Part shown: positions 20,286 to 32,131 of the stretch, one piece after another
Numbering within the stretch: the first letter of the stretch is position 1
Layout of the letters: each line of letters opens with the position of its first letter
Assembly: GCA_963678675.1 (NCBI GenBank)
Contig: OY783197.1
Coordinates: 19,073,444 to 19,137,443, forward strand
Reading direction: 5' to 3'
DNA length: 64,000 bases
Source: Xiphydria camelus
Taxonomy: Eukaryota > Arthropoda > Insecta > Hymenoptera > Xiphydriidae
The notes under the pieces: model-generated
Seen by the model: the letters and a program-made list of their open reading frames with translations, nothing else
What the model was told of the DNA's origin: nothing
The model's database searches: none
Position numbers and translations under genes: made by a program

Positions 20286-21559
20286 AGCGCAGCTTCTAGG
20301 TCGGTTATATACCTAAATACTAGATACTCTCGGCGTTACGGATTCTGTCGCTATTGGCTTTTTAAAATATGATTTTTTTATGTCCTGACCAATGAACAAT
20401 TAATTCTTATGTTCTCATTAGTTCGACGGTAGGATTCGGTATTTTACGGATAAGAAAAATTTAAGTACTCGTCTCCCTTTAAATACTCACGCACACATCA
20501 GCTGTATCCGCATTTCTCGCTCTAACGAAAGAGCATGTTCGCTGCATCTATTTTTCATTATTTCTCAAACATTGCCTCGTAAAAAGATAAACTCATCATT
20601 ACCTAAACAAAGGAAATTATTCGTGTCACCGTTCAAGGTTCAATAGTCGAAATTACCCCGCAATAAATACCAAATGCGCAGATGCGAATACGTGTACAGC
20701 CCTCTCGCGTTGTACACATACTCGCTCGCATTATTCGTGTCTATCATCCCCTTTGTACCTACATATATCGCCAGCCGATTCTCTCCCCGCGTACGTCCAT
20801 TACACGAAGCGACTGTAAACTCGGCACTGCGTATTAACGGCTCCGAGGAATTAGCGCGTACGGGCCACCAGCTACGCTTCGGGATAGATCACGCTTGGAA
20901 AATCTATTCCGTCCACGCACCATTGGTATCCGTACGTATATAATCCGTCTAAACGAGAACCGCGCGGCGCACAGTGCGGCGAGTCAATGGGAAATAGGGA
21001 AAAAACTCAAAATTCAACTATAATGAAGTTTTAGTGATAGAATTTTGTTTAATTTTAATTTAATTGTATATTGCAATATATTTCGTCAAATAAGTAAAAT
21101 AATATCACATTGTTTAAACTTTTCAGGTTGCGTTATTACCAATATGACACTCAACTAAAAGAATATTTTTTTGAAGTAAATATTGCATTTCTGCGCAAGA
21201 TATATACTTACAATTAATAAAAAATTAATTTTTATGAACATTTAGCAGTAAATATTCTGAGTCATCAATCGCATGAATTTTCACTACAAAGAAGGTAGCT
21301 TTCAATATCATCATCGAACACTTTTGTTCGTCTGCGTACAATTTTCCTGTTCATGGAAATACAAGGGTCAGACATCAACAATAGGTTGTTTATTACGTCT
21401 TGACAATTATTTAATCTTGAGGACTTTCTAGCGTGATTTAATCTAGTGCGTCGAAAAACTTTATGCGTAGCTTCGAGAGCTTCCTCAGATTATTGTCCAA
21501 TTGGTATTTCAAATTATTTCATGATTTCAATTTGTCGACAAATTATTTTTAAATTTATT

Positions 21560-21905
21560 TGAACAATAAACTTTTGCAAATATCTCGAAACTGTAAGAAA
21601 TGCGACAAAACGGAGAAAATGTTCGGCCCTCGGGGGAGGAAGATGTTCAACTTTTAGCAGTAACCACATTAACAAATAAAGCTGAACAATAATTTGTTTA
21701 AATAATAAACTTATGCAAATATCTCGAAATGATAAGAGATACGACGGAATAGAAAAAATATTGGGGTTTCAAAGGGGGTCAAACTTTAAATTATATTAAT
21801 TTTACCGTAGAAAGCGAATTGATAATTTGTTTAAACAATAAACTTATGCACATATCTTGGAGAAATGATGAGAGATACGAGGAAGCGTGTAAAATCTTAA
21901 AACGG
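21560..21905 (+). repeat. Three diverged tandem units of about 135 bp
   Basis: The block ACAATAAACTT(A/T)TGCA(A/C)ATATCT recurs near 21567, 21703 and 21836, each followed by GA(G/A)ATACGA-like sequence. The units are well diverged. Confidence 0.65.
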
Positions 21906-22917
21906 TACGTAGGAATTCGAATCCGAAGCCGCGATTTTATTACCGAATAGTACGAGCCTCGATAGAGGCACGCGGCAAGGATTAAAAAATGCTGTATATC
22001 AAAAGGTGGCAGGTACTGGCAGCTAAATTTTACATAGGCTATAATAAAGGATATTATACTCCGTACATTACAATAACAATTTGCTCGACACCACGCGACA
22101 CTTGTTAGAAAAATCTTCTGAAGATAAACAACTTTCACAGAGTTAGAGTAAAATGGGACCTCACTCAAAAGAGCGATTAAAACAATAACAACCGATAAGA
22201 GTAACAAGTAATAGGTCGAAAACATAGTATTAACCCTAGTGAACAAGATCGACGCCAAAAAACCGATGTTTTTAGGGCAAATTCACATTTTGCATGAAAT
22301 CGAAATCTCCACGTCGCAAACCTACTCTGTGCGTCACGTAGACTGCGCAAACAAGCTGATATTCGGAGCGGTGCTGCACAGGTGCCGGTGGAATTTTTCG
22401 TAGACAAGTTTTAGTTTCTTGTTTGAGGACTATTTCTTTTGACCTACGTGTGTTTTAGAACCGTTTTTGTACAACTTGATTTTTTGGGTTTTTTCCATTG
22501 GTCGCCGCACGGATACCCAATAGTCGCGCGTTTCACGCACGGAAAGAGGAACGAGGGAAAGCGCCATCGCGCGCATCCCGCGTGCCGTAGGTACCACGGA
22601 AACGCGCGCGCGGGAGTCACGATCAATATAGGCTGCCTGTCTCGCCGCTATCGGCAGGTCTTCGCGCGAACGGGCCGTGCGATACTGACGGCATCACGGT
22701 TTCGCTGTCTCTCTGCGGAGAGTGGTTCTCTCTCTCTCTCTCTCTCAGCCCTCTATAGCTATTTCTCTCTCTGAGTCTGTCGCGTCTGCCTCTCTATAAT
22801 TCCATGGACACACGCGGAGAGACATGCGCTGCGTATACAGACGCGAAGAGGGAGTGAGAGGACACGTGTGCGCGAGTATGTTCAAATTGAACGGAGGCAG
22901 GAACGGGATGAAAACGC

Positions 22918-22935
22918 AGATAGATAGATAGATAG
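22918..22935. repeat. (TAGA)n microsatellite
   Basis: A short tetranucleotide TAGA/GATA tract. Confidence 0.9.
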
Positions 22936-23107
22936 AAACATATGATTTTATTTGAGCTCGAGGTAGGCCTCGCTAGCCCGGCAACGGAATACAGGTAACT
23001 GAACAAAATTAATAAAAGAGCAATCAGACGAAGAAGTAAAGACGAGGAAGAAAACTAAGTTAGGTTAAATAAGAGCAAAATGAGAAATAACGCAATAGCA
23101 ATAGATA

Positions 23108-23312
23108 CACGGAGAGAAGAGTATATTAATTAGTGTTATACTAGATAACAGATTTGACATTTTGCGAAAAGTACTATTGACATAGGTTTAGTGAAGTTCA
23201 CTAGATGTATGTTAACTGTTTACATAGAGTTGAGCAATGAGCGCAATACTTTCCCCAAAATGTCAAATCTGTTATTTAGTATAACAGTGATTAATATACT
23301 CTCCTCTCCGTG
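23108..23312. mobile_element. Family J element J2, intact
   Basis: Ends CACGGAGAGAAGAGTATAT and ATATACTCTCCTCTCCGTG, flanked by TA. It is the inverted-repeat reference copy for J1. Confidence 0.85.
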
Positions 23313-23374
23313 TATAATAACAAGACATGCACGCAGATAGAACTGGAAAAAGAGGAGAATCTCATCGATGAGAT

Positions 23375-23438
<64 letters not shown>

Positions 23439-24140
23439 ACACACTAAAAGAGAGATATACATATTGTGTTTATATATTCGGGATCGCGCGATATCGATCC
23501 CGATGATCCCCGATACTCCCACATACGAGTTCTCGAATTGTCCTTTATAGCCGCGCTGCGCCGCTGCAGCTACCTTATATGCCGCCGATCGAATTTATTT
23601 CAACCGTGTCCTCTTTCGCGCAGCCTCTTTCCCTCGGCGTATTCACAATCCCCACGATCGAGAGGGAGAGGCGTCCTGAGGGACAAGCGGAAGCTCGCCT
23701 CTTTCCACCCCACGATGTCGCCAGGAAGATTGGAAAGTTTTGGGAGGCGAGGCTTCGCTCGGCGTGCGTTCGACGTTTCCCTGGGCACACTTTTCCGTCA
23801 AAGGCGGATGTCGATGGGAATGTTTACACGTGCGACATTTAAATGGTTACGCGATGAGTAAGTGGATATCGTTGAAATAATAAATTTATCTACGTGTAAA
23901 TGCCGTAATAAGCTTCGACAATATTGTGTATAATCTGCAGAATAGTAATCATTACTACTCTGCAAATTATTATTCAACGCAATGTCATCGAAGCTGCCAC
24001 CTATTTACCATTTTTACACAGCAATCGTTGATATTCAATTTACTCCGTGTAGCTTTTTACATTCGTATATCTTCGCGATTACGATCGAACCGGAAACAAA
24101 CGAACGCTCGAACGTCCAAAGAAAACCGTTCATTCAGTCG
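23313..24140. other. Unassigned DNA with long GA microsatellite
   Basis: (GA)29 at 23379-23436, then CpG-rich DNA to about 23860. No gene recognised. Confidence 0.5.
23379..23436. repeat. (GA)29 microsatellite
   Basis: Uninterrupted 58-bp GA tract, the longest in the window. Confidence 0.97.
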
Positions 24141-24609
24141 CCCAGGTGGACAAATTCTATATATACCTATTTTGTACATGACGATCCATATATGGTTTTG
24201 GTCATATATGGAATTTATATGATTTCTATATTAACCACATAATAAATATATATAGATGTTTGAACGATTGTACGATTCATATATAGTCTATACATAATTG
24301 ATATAGAAATTGAAAACACTGGTGCAAAAAGGAGGCAGCTCCATTTGGGGCAAAATTATCTTGAAGTCTGTTGTAGTTATCGAAAAAAAGTTAAAATAAA
24401 AAATGTTCACCTATATTTTTACTACAAAAAAGCTGCTATACATTTTTCATATATCTCCACTGAGTTTTCAGATAAGTGCCTTCAAATTTAAACAGAGATT
24501 AAGGGGCAAAATGGAGCTGTCTCCTTTTTGCACCAGTGTCTTCAATTATACGTAATCCGTATATGACTAATATCATATATATGGATCATATAGAACTTTT
24601 CCGCCTGGG
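24141..24609. mobile_element. Family A element A4 with nested element Q
   Basis: Ends CCCAGGTGGACAAATTCTAT and AGAACTTTTCCGCCTGGG. The core includes a CCATATATGG motif at 24186-24195. The family Q foldback splits the right half. Confidence 0.85.
24307..24546. mobile_element. Foldback element Q nested in A4
   Basis: Ends ATTGAAAACACTGGTGCAAA and the inverse of ATTGAAGACACTGGTGC, followed inwards by AAGGAGGCAGCTCCATTT and its inverse. AT-rich interior, non-coding. Confidence 0.8.
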
Positions 24610-25108
24610 CCCCGATTTAATTTCAATTCAAGATGAAATTCGCGCGTCATAATAGACCCGTCGAATATTTTCGGCCTCGCGCGCGACAGGCAAAACGGGA
24701 AGCTAACACCCGTCGTTAAATTCGACCCGGTTGGGTTAAACTTATACGATGTGTGTAACGTGTATATAAGTACCTCCACAGACTACGACTCTCCGCGAGT
24801 TCCCGCAGCAGCGCTTTCGAGCGGAACGCGGGGGGACGCCGATGAACGCGACCTCCACCGCGCCGCTGTGGAGTGCACCTCGTTATCCTTGAGTTAACTT
24901 ATCCGACCATAATCCCGCGCGAACGAGAAACTTTGTTCGCGGAGGAAGCTCGTTTCGCGAGCGAGATTTTAGATTCCTAACGGGAGATGGTCGCGATATA
25001 ATCTAGAATGTAATCAATCGTCCTCGAAACTTGACGTGTGACGTTCTCAGGAAAATCTCCTTGAATCGATTAGGTGCACGCTTAGATAAATTATAATGCA
25101 TATGATTT
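24610..25108. other. Unassigned DNA
   Basis: Unique, CpG-rich in the middle. No gene recognised. Confidence 0.5.
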
Positions 25109-25558
25109 CCCAGGCGAAAACGTTTCACACAGCTTGTATATTCTCCGTGTATGATGTCCGTCCGTACATATATGATTTCTATCCACACAAAATAATAAAT
25201 CGTAGCATTTGCAAAGATTGTGGTAAATTTCGGGACGAGGCCAATTTATTGTTACGATAACTAGGTACAATTTTAATACAAGTTATGGTAAATCTTGTAG
25301 AAGTTACAAGCGTCGCTGTAATTTTTACTAAAACTGTAGTTATACTAACAACAAATTGGCCTTGCCCCGAAATTTGCGAAAAACTTTGTAAATAATTTAT
25401 TTTTTCCGTGGATATACTACACATAGATATGGATTAGTCGAATTTGTTCAATCGTTGTATAATCTATGTATAGTTTGTATACGGTTTATATAGAAATCAT
25501 AGATAATCCATGAGTGGACTATATATTATATAATCCATGTAGAACTTTTCCGTCTGGG
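25109..25558. mobile_element. Family A element A5 with nested element C1
   Basis: Ends CCCAGGCGAAAACGTTTCAC and AGAACTTTTCCGTCTGGG, with TT on both sides. A family C copy is nested inside. Confidence 0.8.
25182..25410. mobile_element. Family C palindrome C1 nested in A5
   Basis: The inverted halves GTGGTAAATTTCGGGAC and GCCCCGAAATTTGCG enclose a core with GTAATTTTTACTAAAACTG. Copies also at 31536, 36071, 38131 and 47826. Confidence 0.8.
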
Positions 25559-26235
25559 TTATTATTAGGAACAGTCATTTAAAGGAATTACAATCAGCCG
25601 TTGCATCGTCTTCTGCTCCTCCATAACAATATTCGATCGTTATCTCTTAAAACTTGCCCCGATCTACTTAAATTTGGCTGCAGCCCGCGAATACGGGCGC
25701 ATAGCACGCGCGTCTCGTTAATACTTCTCTTCGTTATATTCATTATACACGAAATTGCGCGAGCCGAACAAGGCGAGTTTTTCCCTTACACGGCTCATTT
25801 GAGCTCCCTCTAATTATAATTTATAGACAGGCACTTAATTCGCTACGATATACGGTCGGGGTCCGACTATTTTCTCTATTTTTCCAGCCGCAATGGATTA
25901 TCTATTTTCGTAACGAGGTTTTAAATTTCCAACGGGAGATAGACCGCGTCTCTTATGCACGCGGCCGACACCGTAATGTATGCGTGTTTCCATCGATCGA
26001 GGCGCTTTTAACTGGCGTTTAATGACGGGTCGCCGCATTATCTCTCGGGCAACGTCGTAAATCAGTCGTGCCGGTAGCATGACGCACACGGACAATGTAG
26101 ATATCTATCTGACATCAATCACTGTGCATATAATTGGTCGGAGTCAACGTTCTCGAACGAAGAACCGCTCGGATCGACTGTTATTCGTTGCGAGAGACAA
26201 ATCACTTCGACTCGGTAACTCGGTTCTTCTATTAT
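25559..26235. other. Unassigned DNA
   Basis: Unique DNA, no gene recognised. Confidence 0.5.
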
Positions 26236-26505
26236 CCCAGGCGGAAAGGAACTACAATATATGGATTGTATATAGACCATATATGGATTTGGTCCCATAT
26301 GGATCATATATGATTTCTATATAGGCCATATATGGATTTTGTCCCACATGGGTCATATATGATTTCTATAAGAGGCCATATGTGGACTATACAAAAATTT
26401 AAAAGATTCAATTATAATCCATGTATACATAGTCCATATATGTGTGTATGGTTTATATAGAAATCATATACATACATATAATCCATATAGGACCAAATCT
26501 ATATA

Positions 26506-26937
26506 GAATGGACCGAGACGAATCGGATCACAGGGTAAATCGGATCATATATCTATATTTTTTAAATCATGGTGAACATGAGCATTTCGATTGTTCGTAT
26601 TACTTCATTGAAGAAGAACGAAGTACCTGATACGAACAATCGAGATGCTCATTTTCAACATGATTTTAAAATATAGGTATACAGAGAAAAAAATAATAGA
26701 TTTGACTAAATTGGCGGTTACGGGCGGGTGAATGCCGATCAAATTACTCGAATTAAATAATTTGGTTATAGTAATTAAAAATCGTTTGACGAAAACAAGC
26801 TGTAGTCAAGTCTAGCAAATTATTGATTCGAGTATTAACTTGATCTGCGTTCCCCCGCCCGTGACCGCTAATTTAGTCAAATCTATCACATTTTTTTCTC
26901 AGTATAGATCTATGAACCGATTCGCCTCGGTCTACCC
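26506..26937. mobile_element. Family H element H2, middle level of the nest
   Basis: Halves GACCGAGACGAATCGGATC and CCGATTCGCCTCGGTCTACC match H1 at 18657. The arms GAGCATTTCGATTGTTCG and GAACAATCGAGATGCTC form the hairpin. Confidence 0.85.
26682..26902. mobile_element. Family G element G2, innermost
   Basis: Begins CAGAGAAAAAAATAATAG and ends TTTTTTTCTCAG, with TA on both sides. The interior CAAATTACTCGAATTAAATAA and CCCCCGCCCGTGACCG matches G1 and G3. Confidence 0.85.
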
Positions 26938-26977
26938 TATGAACTGCACACAAACCATGTAGAATTTTTCCGTCTGG

Positions 26978-27516
26978 AATACGATAAGATTTGACCTCGA
27001 TACGATACAAAATTAGTCAATAGACTTGTAGAACGAAATATCTTTCCCGAAGAAGGGCAATAGTCATTTTGCGGTAAATGAATGCTGCACGTTCTACTAT
27101 GTGCGTCGGGCTTTACAAAGTCGCACATACGATATCGCCCGTTCCGTTTACAACGCTGCACGTATTACCGGGACGTGACTCCGTACACCTGACCGTTTCT
27201 CCTTCTCGACTCACTATCCATACGGACATTGCCCTCGCTTGTGTCCGCGCGAGGCTTATCCACATCCGGAATTGCGAGAGAGCCCCGCCGCGCGGGCTAT
27301 ACGCGTGTGTGTCTGCGGGATACCTCTATCCACCCACCGGCTCGCGCCCTCCCGATCAATGCAGCACCCCCGACGCCCGACAATCCCGACGGACCCGACG
27401 ACCGGCGTCCCGTTCCGAAAGCGTCCAACTTCCGGCGTATACGCGTATAATACGCGCGCGATGTACGAACGGATCGACTCGAATTTGATCTTTAATCAGC
27501 GTTAACGAGCATTTCG
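26978..27516. other. Unassigned CpG-rich DNA
   Basis: Overlapping plus-strand frames at 27078-27505 have no recognised domain. Probably chance frames. Confidence 0.5.
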
Positions 27517-27915
27517 CACCGAGAAAACAGTTTACTAGTAGTCGATAAATGGACAGCGAAAAATAACTAGGTTAAAATGACAAAACGCGTCTGGATAAAG
27601 GAGTCTAGTTGTTCCAACTAAAATACTAGTTAGTTGAACCAAATATTTAGTTATTCTAACCAGAAAATGGTCAGCCTAACCAAACAGATGGAGAATCCAT
27701 GTTTCACCAAACGGTTTGGTTATGGTCTCCAGGATTTTGGTTTGATTGACTAGGTTTATATTCATCAGTGTGTAATTTCAAATACGGCGAAATAAGTATT
27801 TCATTGCAGAATGAGAAAATATATGTTAATTATTAATATCTTTATTTCGTTGAAATGATTTCCTTGAAGGATCTAATTGCGCCAAATAAATACCGCGTAA
27901 TAGTTAAAGAATATT
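27517..27915. mobile_element. Family T element T2 interrupted by family B copy B2
   Basis: The left part CACCGAGAAAACAGTTTAC and the right part TTTCAAATACGGCGAAATAAG are contiguous family T sequence, as in the copy at 56527. B2 lies between them. Confidence 0.65.
27553..27771. mobile_element. Family B element B2 nested in T2
   Basis: It starts near GCGAAAAATAACTAGG and ends TTATATTCATCAGTG. The interior ACTAGTTAGTTGAACCAAAT and GGTTTGGTTATGGTCTCCAG is typical of family B. Confidence 0.75.
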
Positions 27916-30558
27916 TACTTAGCACACGAATAGTACTTAGCACACTTCTCCTCCCGACACGCGCGAAACGAGTTCCGCGCAATATTATAACGCTCTAGAA
28001 AAGGAAGAGGTAAAACGAAAGAATTACAAAACTCTCGACACTCGCGCGCGCGCGCTGCTCCGCCTCGATTCCACACCACGGAGCAAATTGCGATCGGTCG
28101 GTCGATCGTTGCGCCAATGTAAACGAAGAAAAAAAATAGTCGGATCTCTCGATCCAAGAGCATCCTCTCGAACGGCTCGATCGCCGTCGCTCCGCGCTCC
28201 GCGCTCTCGACGTGAACGTTTTACGAAGCGACCAACGCCGGGCTCGACGACTCGTTTACTCGCGGTCCAAGGCTTATAATTACTCGAGCCGCAAGTAGGT
28301 CGCTTTCTCCTCGCCACTTTTGCGCCACTACACCGCCGCGCGTTCGCCTTATTCCGCGAATCTCCGTCGGCGGCCGCGACGAGAAAATCGTTATTCGTTT
28401 TGTCCGCGGGCGACTCGATAAATCGATCTTCCCCCCACCCCGGCGCGACGCTCCCGCGCGCGCGGAGGAGAGGGGGCAGGCTCGGGAGAAGTGGAAGAGC
28501 GGCAGAGGGGCGTTATATCCTACGTAACGCGCGGAGAGAAATGATTTCCTGCGACTATGTACGCCGGGGCGCGCGCTCTCTTCGCGTACGCGCCGCCGGG
28601 GGAGCCGGTTTTCAGCCCGCGCGGCCGATATCGCTCGCGGAGCGGGTAGACGGGAAGAAGGAATTTCCCTCGTTACGGGGACCCCGCTGGAAATTGATCA
28701 TTAGCCGCGGTTTACTGCGCGCGTCTTACGTCGGGCGGGCACGACCTGCTCGCGATGCGAATCATTGCGACGTCGAAATGGCAAGGTTTCAACGCGGCGC
28801 GTTTATAAGGGCGAGGTCAGATATTTTTGCGCTTCGGGCTCGACGCTGGAGAGAAACCGGGGAATTGCTATTTATTTGTGCGGGATGCAAAATTGCGGGA
28901 CGGTTGAGAATTTACGACAGGCATTTTCCAACGGTGCGCGGCAGTGACTTGCAGGTTGGTCATTGACCTGCGCGGGGTACAGGTTCTTCGTGTCGCGCCG
29001 GGCTTCCAGCGTAGGAAGTATACTTCCGCGCGTAAAATAGCAAGAATGTTTTTTGGGGCGTATCAGAGGAAGGACAATTTTTTGGAGGTTTTCCATTCGA
29101 TGCCGAGGAAAGTAGAATTATTATTTCACGGGTTGATGTTTTAGGTCTACTATTTGAGATTTTTAATACGTATATTTGGTTGTCCGCTGGTTCCTGCTAC
29201 CTGTACTTCCTGTCCCCGACTTTCACTGTACACGAAGCCGTAAGAAGTGCCGAAGAAGCGGTTGCGCGCCTCGTCGCCACGTGGCTTCGTCGCCGGAGCG
29301 TGTGCAGCGCGTTGGAAACGCGTGGGGTGTACCGAGATCGTCGATGCGGCGCGCGCGTAACGCGACCGCAGTCTCGGATGTAATTACACGCCGCGTGGCG
29401 CGTACAGCGGATATATTCGAACCGCGGTATTTATGCAAACTAAATCATTCGGAATCGAGGTGTGACGATCATTTCGGAGGGCTTAAACTCGCGCGCGCGC
29501 ACGCGCTTGACGACTGACCCGGCTGGAAATTTGTGTAACAGGAGATGCGATGACGTTCTTGGAAAAAAAAAACGAACAAACAATTCGAATTATCGAGTCA
29601 ATTGTACCTATATCGCGCGTGAATTGTATTATTTGTCGGTAATTTATTAACTCTTTCGCGGAGTTAAAATGTTGCGAGCTCGATATCGTAAAAACAAGTT
29701 CGTTATACTCGGCCCTCCTTCGAGCGCCGCAATTACACGGAGTTTAACGATATCCGATATCAATATTTGCGAGCGTGCAAAAGCGACTATAAACATTTCG
29801 CGCTGATTTTTTAATACGTGCCAGACAATCGCAGTTTTCGGGGAGATGATTCTGGGGGAGAGAGTGAACTCGATCGGGGGCGCGAATTGGTCGATTATTT
29901 TCAAAATACAACACGACTTTTCGAAATGCCTTTCGAAGTGAAATAATAGCCCGCGTAGATATATCGCTGTAGCTACATACGTTGTTTTTGCTTTTATTTA
30001 TTCGGAGTAGGCATTTCGCCCCTCGGCGATCAATTGTGGCAAGCGTAAAAATACGTACGGGTAATACTTTCGACCCCTTTTTGATGCGGGTCTGTAACGA
30101 AGTTTCATTTAGAGTCGAACGGGGGACTGGTGATTGATACTTTTAAATTTATAATCGTTTCTTTTATTATATAATTCATTATGATTTGATCTTTGCAGAT
30201 TGTAAATGATACGTTTTATAATTATTATAAGAAAACACGGAGAAAAGTTATACGAACTGAAATAAACATTATTGTAACATATACAATAAATAAATATTAA
30301 TCTGATTTTAAGAATATACTAATCTAACGTATTCCTTGCTGAGAAAGAGAGCGAAAGAAAAGCTTAAAAGTCCGCCATAAACTAAACACTTCGTAAAAAC
30401 TCTAGAAGAATACTTGAAAGTTTGCAACTGAACTTCTGGGGGGTATATTCACCCCGTTGCATGCATCTCGTCCGGTGGGAACATCCATTAGCGATCCTAA
30501 TACCTCCCTCCACCCCTTGAATCGCGTCTACACATTTTTTCCTACTTTCGCGTGCCAA
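27916..30558. other. Long CpG-rich unassigned stretch
   Basis: 27916-29540 is strongly CpG-rich, with long chance frames on both strands (longest 188 codons at 28400-28966). Codon content follows base composition and no domain is recognised. 29640-30350 is more AT-rich. 30370-30558 is half of a diverged duplication with 32050-32731. Confidence 0.5.
30370..30558 (+). repeat. Diverged duplicated block, copy 1
   Basis: AACACTTCGTAAAAACTCT, GGGAACATCCATTAGC and CGCGTGCCAA recur in the same order at 32066-32697. N1 is inserted at the end of this copy, after CGTGCCAA. Confidence 0.65.
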
Positions 30559-31431
30559 CACGGAGAAAAAAAAAGTGAAAAATTCCCCTTTTTTATGGGT
30601 AACGCTGCACCATTGTGATAATCAATCAGAAATTACCGTGAGATAGGTAAGAAATTATCAAAGGGTTGGAAAATTATTCTTCTGAAAAAAGGGAATTATC
30701 GGTGAATTTTCTAATTCCCAGCAAAATAAAATAAAAACTACGCAGCAGTATAACAGTAGCTCTACTGTTTATGGTGAACATACATTCTTCTGCATTGGAT
30801 TTTTTCCCTTTTTACTGGAGATAATCTTCACCGTCAAGTGCTAATGTTACATTGGGTCTTATAGACCAATCAGGATCAAGTATACCGTTGTCCGTAACCC
30901 CATCACAACGGAATCTTAAACAAGATTTGTCGCTAAGGGATTAAACAAGATACTAAAAAGAAGACGTTGCTAAGAGATGTAAACACGGGGAGAGGAGTAT
31001 GGGACATTATTTTTCGTGTGAGAAAATTCATTTCGTCCACGAGACCTATCTTGGAAGGGATTTTCGAATCGTTAACGAAAGTGATAGACGAAACTACATC
31101 TGTTAACGAATTACTCTCCGTCCACGAAAAACATTTCCCACGCATCGAGAATATAGCCTCCCTGACCAATTTGAATCCTTATTGATATTCTTTTTATTGA
31201 GAAATAAATAAATTTATGATTTGTCGTTTTTAGCAAGAAAAATTTACATTTACATGGGTTAAATTTTACTAGTTTATTCATCAAAAATTACTTTTCGATT
31301 TTGATGAAAAAATCTCATTCCAAAAGGGGAAGAATTCTACCGTTTGTCAATTCGGTGCACAGTTAGTCAGAAAAATGACACTTTTTCCTCATCTTCTAGG
31401 TTAGAGAAGTTCTCTTTTTTTTCTCTCCGTG
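30559..31431 (+). mobile_element. 873-bp TIR element N1
   Basis: Ends CACGGAGAAAAAAAAAGTG and AAGTTCTCTTTTTTTTCTCT then CCGTG, flanked by AA on both sides. The duplicate block at 32.69 kb reads GTGCCAATTACC without the insertion, consistent with a 2-bp duplication. Nearly identical, inverted copy at 50421-51292. It contains a 72-codon open frame without an ATG. Confidence 0.85.
30937..31185 (+). CDS. Stop-to-stop frame in element N1 (doubtful)
   Basis: 83 codons including the stop, with no ATG. It encodes a basic N-terminus and the segment GRGVWDIIF, then an acidic helical stretch. In the N2 copy the last 72 codons carry six base differences, four of them amino-acid changing. That does not suggest purifying selection. 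It may be an exon or a relic of the parent transposase. Not recognised. Confidence 0.25.
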   Translation, partial: GIKQDTKKKTLLRDVNTGRGVWDIIFRVRKFISSTRPILEGIFESLTKVIDETTSVNELLSVHEKHFPRIENIASLTNLNPY

Positions 31432-31535
31432 AATTGTGAAACATTCTTCTTTCTCTTTCTTATTTTTAATGTCATGCGGAAAACTTCCGACTCGGTAGCA
31501 CAGTATGACGAAATCACTTTTCTCTTTCTTTTCTG

Positions 31536-31754
31536 CACAGACAAAAATTAATCATACAGCATTTACAAAGTTTGTGGTCAATTTGGGGACAAGGCTAATT
31601 TATTGTTACGGTAACTACAACTTTATTCAAAATTACAGCGACGCTTGCGACATCTACAAGTTTTACTATAATTTTTACTAAAATTGTAGTCTTGTAACGA
31701 TAAATTGACCTTGTCCCAAAATTTATAAATGCTACGATTCATTTTTTTCCGTCT
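31536..31754. mobile_element. Family C element C2
   Basis: Starts CACAGACAAAAATTAATCA, ends near TTTTTTCCGTCTG. The core GTGGTCAATTTGGGGACAAG and its inverse match the other family C copies. Confidence 0.75.
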
Positions 31755-32131
31755 GGCTAAATATATAACACGGTGCATTTACCGCGAAACAAATACATAT
31801 CCCGCGTGCTTCAAAGGACGACAATCAAGGTATCTGCGCGGTAAGTCTGGGAGAAGCTAAGGATTGCCCCTAATCGATAACTCGTCAAACTCTCTCGAAC
31901 TGGACGTCAAAGTTCAATCTGTCGCAACGGAAAACACGACGAAGTTAACATCCCACTTTCCGTCCCGATCGAACAACAACTCAAAGCGCTATCAAAATCC
32001 GGACATTTTCGCCCCTTAAGACCAACGAGGTACATCAGCGAAGGAGAAACTGAAGATTTAACCCCCGTAAAATAAACACTCGGTAAAAACTCTTGAAAAA
32101 TAAGATCGACTTCAAAAAGTTCGAACCTTAA
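31755..32131. other. Unassigned DNA and start of duplicated block 2
   Basis: Unique DNA. From about 32050 it resembles 30370 onwards. Confidence 0.5.

Larger units (their letters stand above)
20286..23107. other. Unassigned DNA with a threefold diverged repeat
   Basis: No gene is recognised. A minus-strand frame of 155 codons at 21791-22258 has a hydrophobic start but sits in AT-rich repeat DNA and has no known relative. (CT)n at 22729-22747 and (TAGA)n at 22918-22935. Confidence 0.45.
26236..26977. mobile_element. Family A element A6, outer shell of a three-level nest
   Basis: Ends CCCAGGCGGAAAGGAACTAC and GTAGAATTTTTCCGTCTGG. The left half holds an internal tandem duplication of about 62 bp (CCATATATGG at 26278 and 26326). 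Element H2 is inserted in the right half and itself holds G2. Confidence 0.85.

Noticed and set aside
21791..22258. 155-codon minus-strand frame with a hydrophobic N-terminus
   Set aside because: It overlaps a diverged tandem repeat in AT-rich DNA and has no recognisable domain. The hydrophobic start is likely chance.
23379..23436. Regularly spaced repeats suggesting a CRISPR array
   Set aside because: They are simple dinucleotide tracts without spacers, and the genome is eukaryotic.
28400..28966. 188-codon plus-strand frame in CpG-rich DNA
   Set aside because: The residues (Arg, Ala, Gly rich) simply follow base composition, other frames are also open, and no domain or splice structure is recognised.
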